From assembly GCA_937885645.1 (NCBI GenBank), contig CALABJ010000018.1, positions 1 through 64,000 of the forward strand: a DNA stretch of 64,000 nt, given 5' to 3'. The notes under the pieces are model-generated. The model made no database searches, was not told where the DNA came from, and saw only the letters and a list, made by a program, of their open reading frames with translations. Shown one piece after another: positions 61,542-64,000 of the stretch (its first letter is position 1; the number at the start of each line of letters is the position of its first letter). This DNA is from RGIG4097 sp937885645. Its GTDB lineage: Bacteria; Bacillota; Clostridia; Christensenellales; CAG-917. A program made the translations under genes and the position numbers.

Positions 61542-61552
61542 CGGCAAAGTTT

Positions 61553-62863
61553 TCAGGCAAAAAACTGAAAGTCAAAGTCAAGGACGTAGGCATCAACTTC
61601 ACCGAAATTTGCACGGAAAAGCCCAAGGGTTGAGGAGGTGTTGACAAGGATTGTGAAGCCAACGTTTGATGAAGAAATCCCCACAATTTCACCTACAATA
61701 TCAAGGGTTTTTGTCAACAAAATTTCCCCGTCAGTCAAGGTGATCTTGTAAGTGCCGTTTTCAACTGAAACAACCAAAAATCCCTCTCTAGACGGCGTCA
61801 GCGCAACCACTTTTTCAAAGGACAATGAGTTAGGCGAGGAAGCCACCAAATCAAGGTGACGGCAATATGATTTTGTCACCCCGTCACCCACAAATTGAAG
61901 TCCGTCACCATAGGGGAAAAGGAAGCCGTCAGTGACGTCCTCAACCGTCTTCACTCCACTGACTTGAAAGGTTGTGTCAAAGGATATAAGGACGGACTCA
62001 CTCCCCGATTTGCCGTGAAGAATATAGCTTGTGTCAACGGCAGTGCCTGCGGTGACAATTTGCCTAAACGATAGTTTATCTCTTGCAAAAAGCAATCTAA
62101 ACCCTGTGTTTTGCTCAAATAAGTAAATTGAAGTGTTGTCATCATCTCCACACACAAGCACCTGTCCAAGGGGGTTGTCAAACACTTCGTGCACGGTTGT
62201 GTCAAGGGTTGAAAGGAGGAAAGGATTGCTTTGCAACGTCATATTGTCAAGGACGGTGTGACAGGTCAGTCTGCCGTTTGACAGAGTGAAAAGGAGCACC
62301 TTATTCCCCGACAAATACAACTTGCCGTCAGTGAAAGTTGGGAGAGATATTTGAGCACGAATTTCACCACCTAACCCTAAAAGATATAGGTGTCCACCCG
62401 ATGAATTTTTGGTGAGGAAAAGAGGTCCAACCGCGGTCATTTTGCCGTCCACGTAAGTGTCGTCACCAAGGCGCACAACGGCCTCAACCCCTTCGCCTAT
62501 GACAGCCACGTGCAGTCCACTTTCTCTCAGGTCAAACTCCGTTGAGGTTGATGAAAACACGGCATATCTTTTTCCGCCGTAGTTGACTAGATTATGTACA
62601 GTGTCAACCCCCTCACCACCAAAGTGTGTGACAGTGACACCATCAATTTGTTCGGGCTGACGAGGGAGTGTTGTGTAGTATGGCACGTGGACAGGAGTGT
62701 CGTCTTCGTCATCATTGGGATTTTCATCCACGTAGTCATCTGCCGTTGCTTGGTCGTTCACCTTTTTGATATACAGGGCATCGTAGAGGATATAACTGCC
62801 CACCGCCACCATTGCTAGGAGTATGATGGCAAGCCATTTTGCTATAGTTTTTTGTTTTTGCAT
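61553..62863 (-). CDS. Membrane-anchored protein with beta-propeller-like repeats
   Basis: 436 residues, no confident family. N-terminal transmembrane helix near 9-30, acidic Asp/Glu linker near 40-55, then a large beta-rich external region with recurring strand pairs (HLYLLGLGGEI, KLYLSGNKVLLF, QVLVCGDDDNTSIYLF, YKITLTDGEILL) suggesting a WD/Kelch-like propeller. GAGGTGAC precedes ATG. Overlaps murG by 22 bp, so it is probably co-expressed with cell-wall synthesis. Confidence 0.78.
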   Translation of the reverse strand: MQKQKTIAKWLAIILLAMVAVGSYILYDALYIKKVNDQATADDYVDENPNDDEDDTPVHVPYYTTLPRQPEQIDGVTVTHFGGEGVDTVHNLVNYGGKRYAVFSSTSTEFDLRESGLHVAVIGEGVEAVVRLGDDTYVDGKMTAVGPLFLTKNSSGGHLYLLGLGGEIRAQISLPTFTDGKLYLSGNKVLLFTLSNGRLTCHTVLDNMTLQSNPFLLSTLDTTVHEVFDNPLGQVLVCGDDDNTSIYLFEQNTGFRLLFARDKLSFRQIVTAGTAVDTSYILHGKSGSESVLISFDTTFQVSGVKTVEDVTDGFLFPYGDGLQFVGDGVTKSYCRHLDLVASSPNSLSFEKVVALTPSREGFLVVSVENGTYKITLTDGEILLTKTLDIVGEIVGISSSNVGFTILVNTSSTLGLFRANFGEVDAYVLDFDFQFFA

Positions 62864-63891
62864 AAGTCACCTCGGCTTATGCTATCACGGATTATTCCCA
62901 CAATTTTTCCGTTGGTGTCGCAAGAGGGTTTTGTCATAGGCGGAAGGGATAGAGTTTTGTCGATTTCACGGACAAGGCCTTTCAACTCACTTTCATACAG
63001 CACACGTCCACCCAAGGATTTTGCATACACCGCGTTGTCAAGTTGATCCCCTCTTGACACTCCTTTTGGCAACGGGATAAACAAGGCCCGTTTTTCAAGG
63101 GCGCTGAGCTCAGCAACGGCGGTTGCCCCGGCTCTTGATATGACAACGTCACTGACGGCGTACAGTTCACCCATATTGTCCGCATATTGAATGGGGATAT
63201 ATCTGTCTGTCCGTTTAGGGGGACTGAAAGGGGCTTTGCCGTAGAGGTGAATCACCACGTATTTTTTTGTGAGGATAGGCAGTTTCAACATAAGAGCGTC
63301 GTTGAGAGCCTTTGCCCCTGAGGAGCCACCCACTACAAGCAGGACTCTGTCTTCAGGTGACAAGTTCAACTTTTTCCGTGCTTCAAGGGGATTGACCTGA
63401 AAAAGCTCTCGTCTTACAGGCACACCCACAAATTCTCCTGCCGTTTTAGGGTTTGAGGTCAGCACTCGTCCGCCCATAATTTTGCCTATTTTGTTTGCAA
63501 GCCCAAGTGTCAGGTCGGATTCATGACAAATGAGGGGGATTTTGCCGTGGGATAGCACCATAGGAAGAGAAGCGTAGCCCCCTTTTGCAAAGATAAGGTC
63601 TGGTTGAATGTTTTTTAGAAGTTTTCTGCCCTCGGTGACCGAGTGCATCAACACGAAGGGGATTTTCATGTTGTTCACAATGGCTTTAAGGGACAATCCT
63701 CTCACCAACTTCACTGTGGGCAAGCCGTGATATTCAACACCCATCTCAGCGCAAAGCCGTTTTTCAAGGGTGTCACCCTTGCCACCTACGTAAACCACTT
63801 GAAAACCTGCGTCATTTAGGTCGGGTATGAGGGCGATATTTGGATAGACGTGGCCACCTGTGCCACCACCGGTCAAGATAATTTTTTTCAT
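62842..63891 (-). CDS. murG: UDP-GlcNAc:lipid I transferase MurG
   Basis: Makes lipid II for peptidoglycan at the inner membrane face. 349 residues. N-domain GGGTGGHVYPN near 8-18 and FAKGGYASLP; C-domain VGGSSGAKALND, IPIQYADNMGELYAVSDVVISRAGATAVAEL and RGDQLDNAVYAKSLGG. ATG 63891 is chosen because MKKIILTGGGTGGH is the family start. No clear ribosome site precedes it; 63892-64000 shows no other gene. Confidence 0.96.
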   Translation of the reverse strand: MKKIILTGGGTGGHVYPNIALIPDLNDAGFQVVYVGGKGDTLEKRLCAEMGVEYHGLPTVKLVRGLSLKAIVNNMKIPFVLMHSVTEGRKLLKNIQPDLIFAKGGYASLPMVLSHGKIPLICHESDLTLGLANKIGKIMGGRVLTSNPKTAGEFVGVPVRRELFQVNPLEARKKLNLSPEDRVLLVVGGSSGAKALNDALMLKLPILTKKYVVIHLYGKAPFSPPKRTDRYIPIQYADNMGELYAVSDVVISRAGATAVAELSALEKRALFIPLPKGVSRGDQLDNAVYAKSLGGRVLYESELKGLVREIDKTLSLPPMTKPSCDTNGKIVGIIRDSISRGDLCKNKKL

Positions 63892-64000
63892 AATGAATAT
63901 TATGCCCAACAAGCCCAAAAGGTTTCTGCCCTCGGCAATTTTGTCAAAACTGTTTTGTATGTAGGACAAGACAGGTGCTTGTCAAAAATATTGCATATTG

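Noticed and set aside
63889..63960. Leaderless promoter for murG
   Set aside because: CATAAT lies 7 bp before ATG, but no -35 box is found at 16-18 bp, and murG may be inside an operon that extends beyond the window.

Overview
The window reads as chromosome of an uncultured-type gut Clostridia (Bacillota) with moderate GC. Evidence is gene content and style: many short lipoproteins with a lipobox, an HrcA/CIRCE-controlled groES-groEL, RelQ-type alarmone synthetase, AddAB, pyruvate phosphate dikinase, DivIVA, the infC-rpmI-rplT block, DUF5058, galactokinase beside a class II (Firmicutes-type) GalT, consistent TTGACA-N17-TATAAT promoters and strong GGAGG ribosome binding sites. No 16S gene is present, so placement below class is not supported. 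No prophage, CRISPR array, secretion island or resistance cassette was seen; it is a housekeeping chromosome segment with unusual intergenic repeats.

Layout. 1-2060: broken tRNA fragment and a two-gene membrane system (DUF5058 plus partner). 2188-5990: tetrahydrofolate operon folC-folE-folP-folBK led by a THF riboswitch. 6010-7511: LURP-one protein and RelQ. 7592-13119: polyamine ABC transporter potABCD behind an XRE-cupin regulator with operator-like palindromes. 13271-16626: lipoprotein, dCMP deaminase, groESL. 16629-17079: tRNA-Ser(CGA) next to a 141-bp tandem repeat made of tRNA-Ser pieces. 17220-20303: membrane protein, DUF2284 protein, CPA2 antiporter. 20308-21562: two hairpin arrays flanking a hypothetical gene. 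21756-24185: dnaX-ybaB-recR. 24313-28340: divergent galT/galK and lgt. 28401-30485: pncB and divIVA. 30762-38445: lipoprotein and addBA. 38531-41230: acidic membrane protein and corA with a structured leader. 41593-47202: ppdK, BspA-like LRR lipoprotein, a 59-residue gene, Nudix hydrolase, sfsA. 47310-49781: M3-type lipoprotein peptidase. 50009-54900: translation block (infC-rpmI-rplT-rRNA methylase-yebC) and iscS/iscU pair. 54989-57712: small lipoproteins and an HtrA-like protease. 57928-60974: degV-apbE-NusG_II-Gx transporter cluster. 61117-63891: membrane proteins and murG, continuing past the window.

What stands out: (i) the same 55-bp sequence interrupts the D-loop of tRNA 5' halves at three sites in the window; (ii) multi-hairpin arrays whose stems vary between copies but keep pairing; (iii) at least five promoters whose -10 box lies 6-9 bp from the start codon with no Shine-Dalgarno, implying leaderless transcripts for dnaX, addB and others; (iv) a 108-bp tandem repeat in the infC leader; (v) an unassigned structured leader upstream of corA; (vi) a FolP whose pterin/sulfonamide loop departs from consensus. 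Products were assigned by reading translated sequences for known family motifs; no database search was run.
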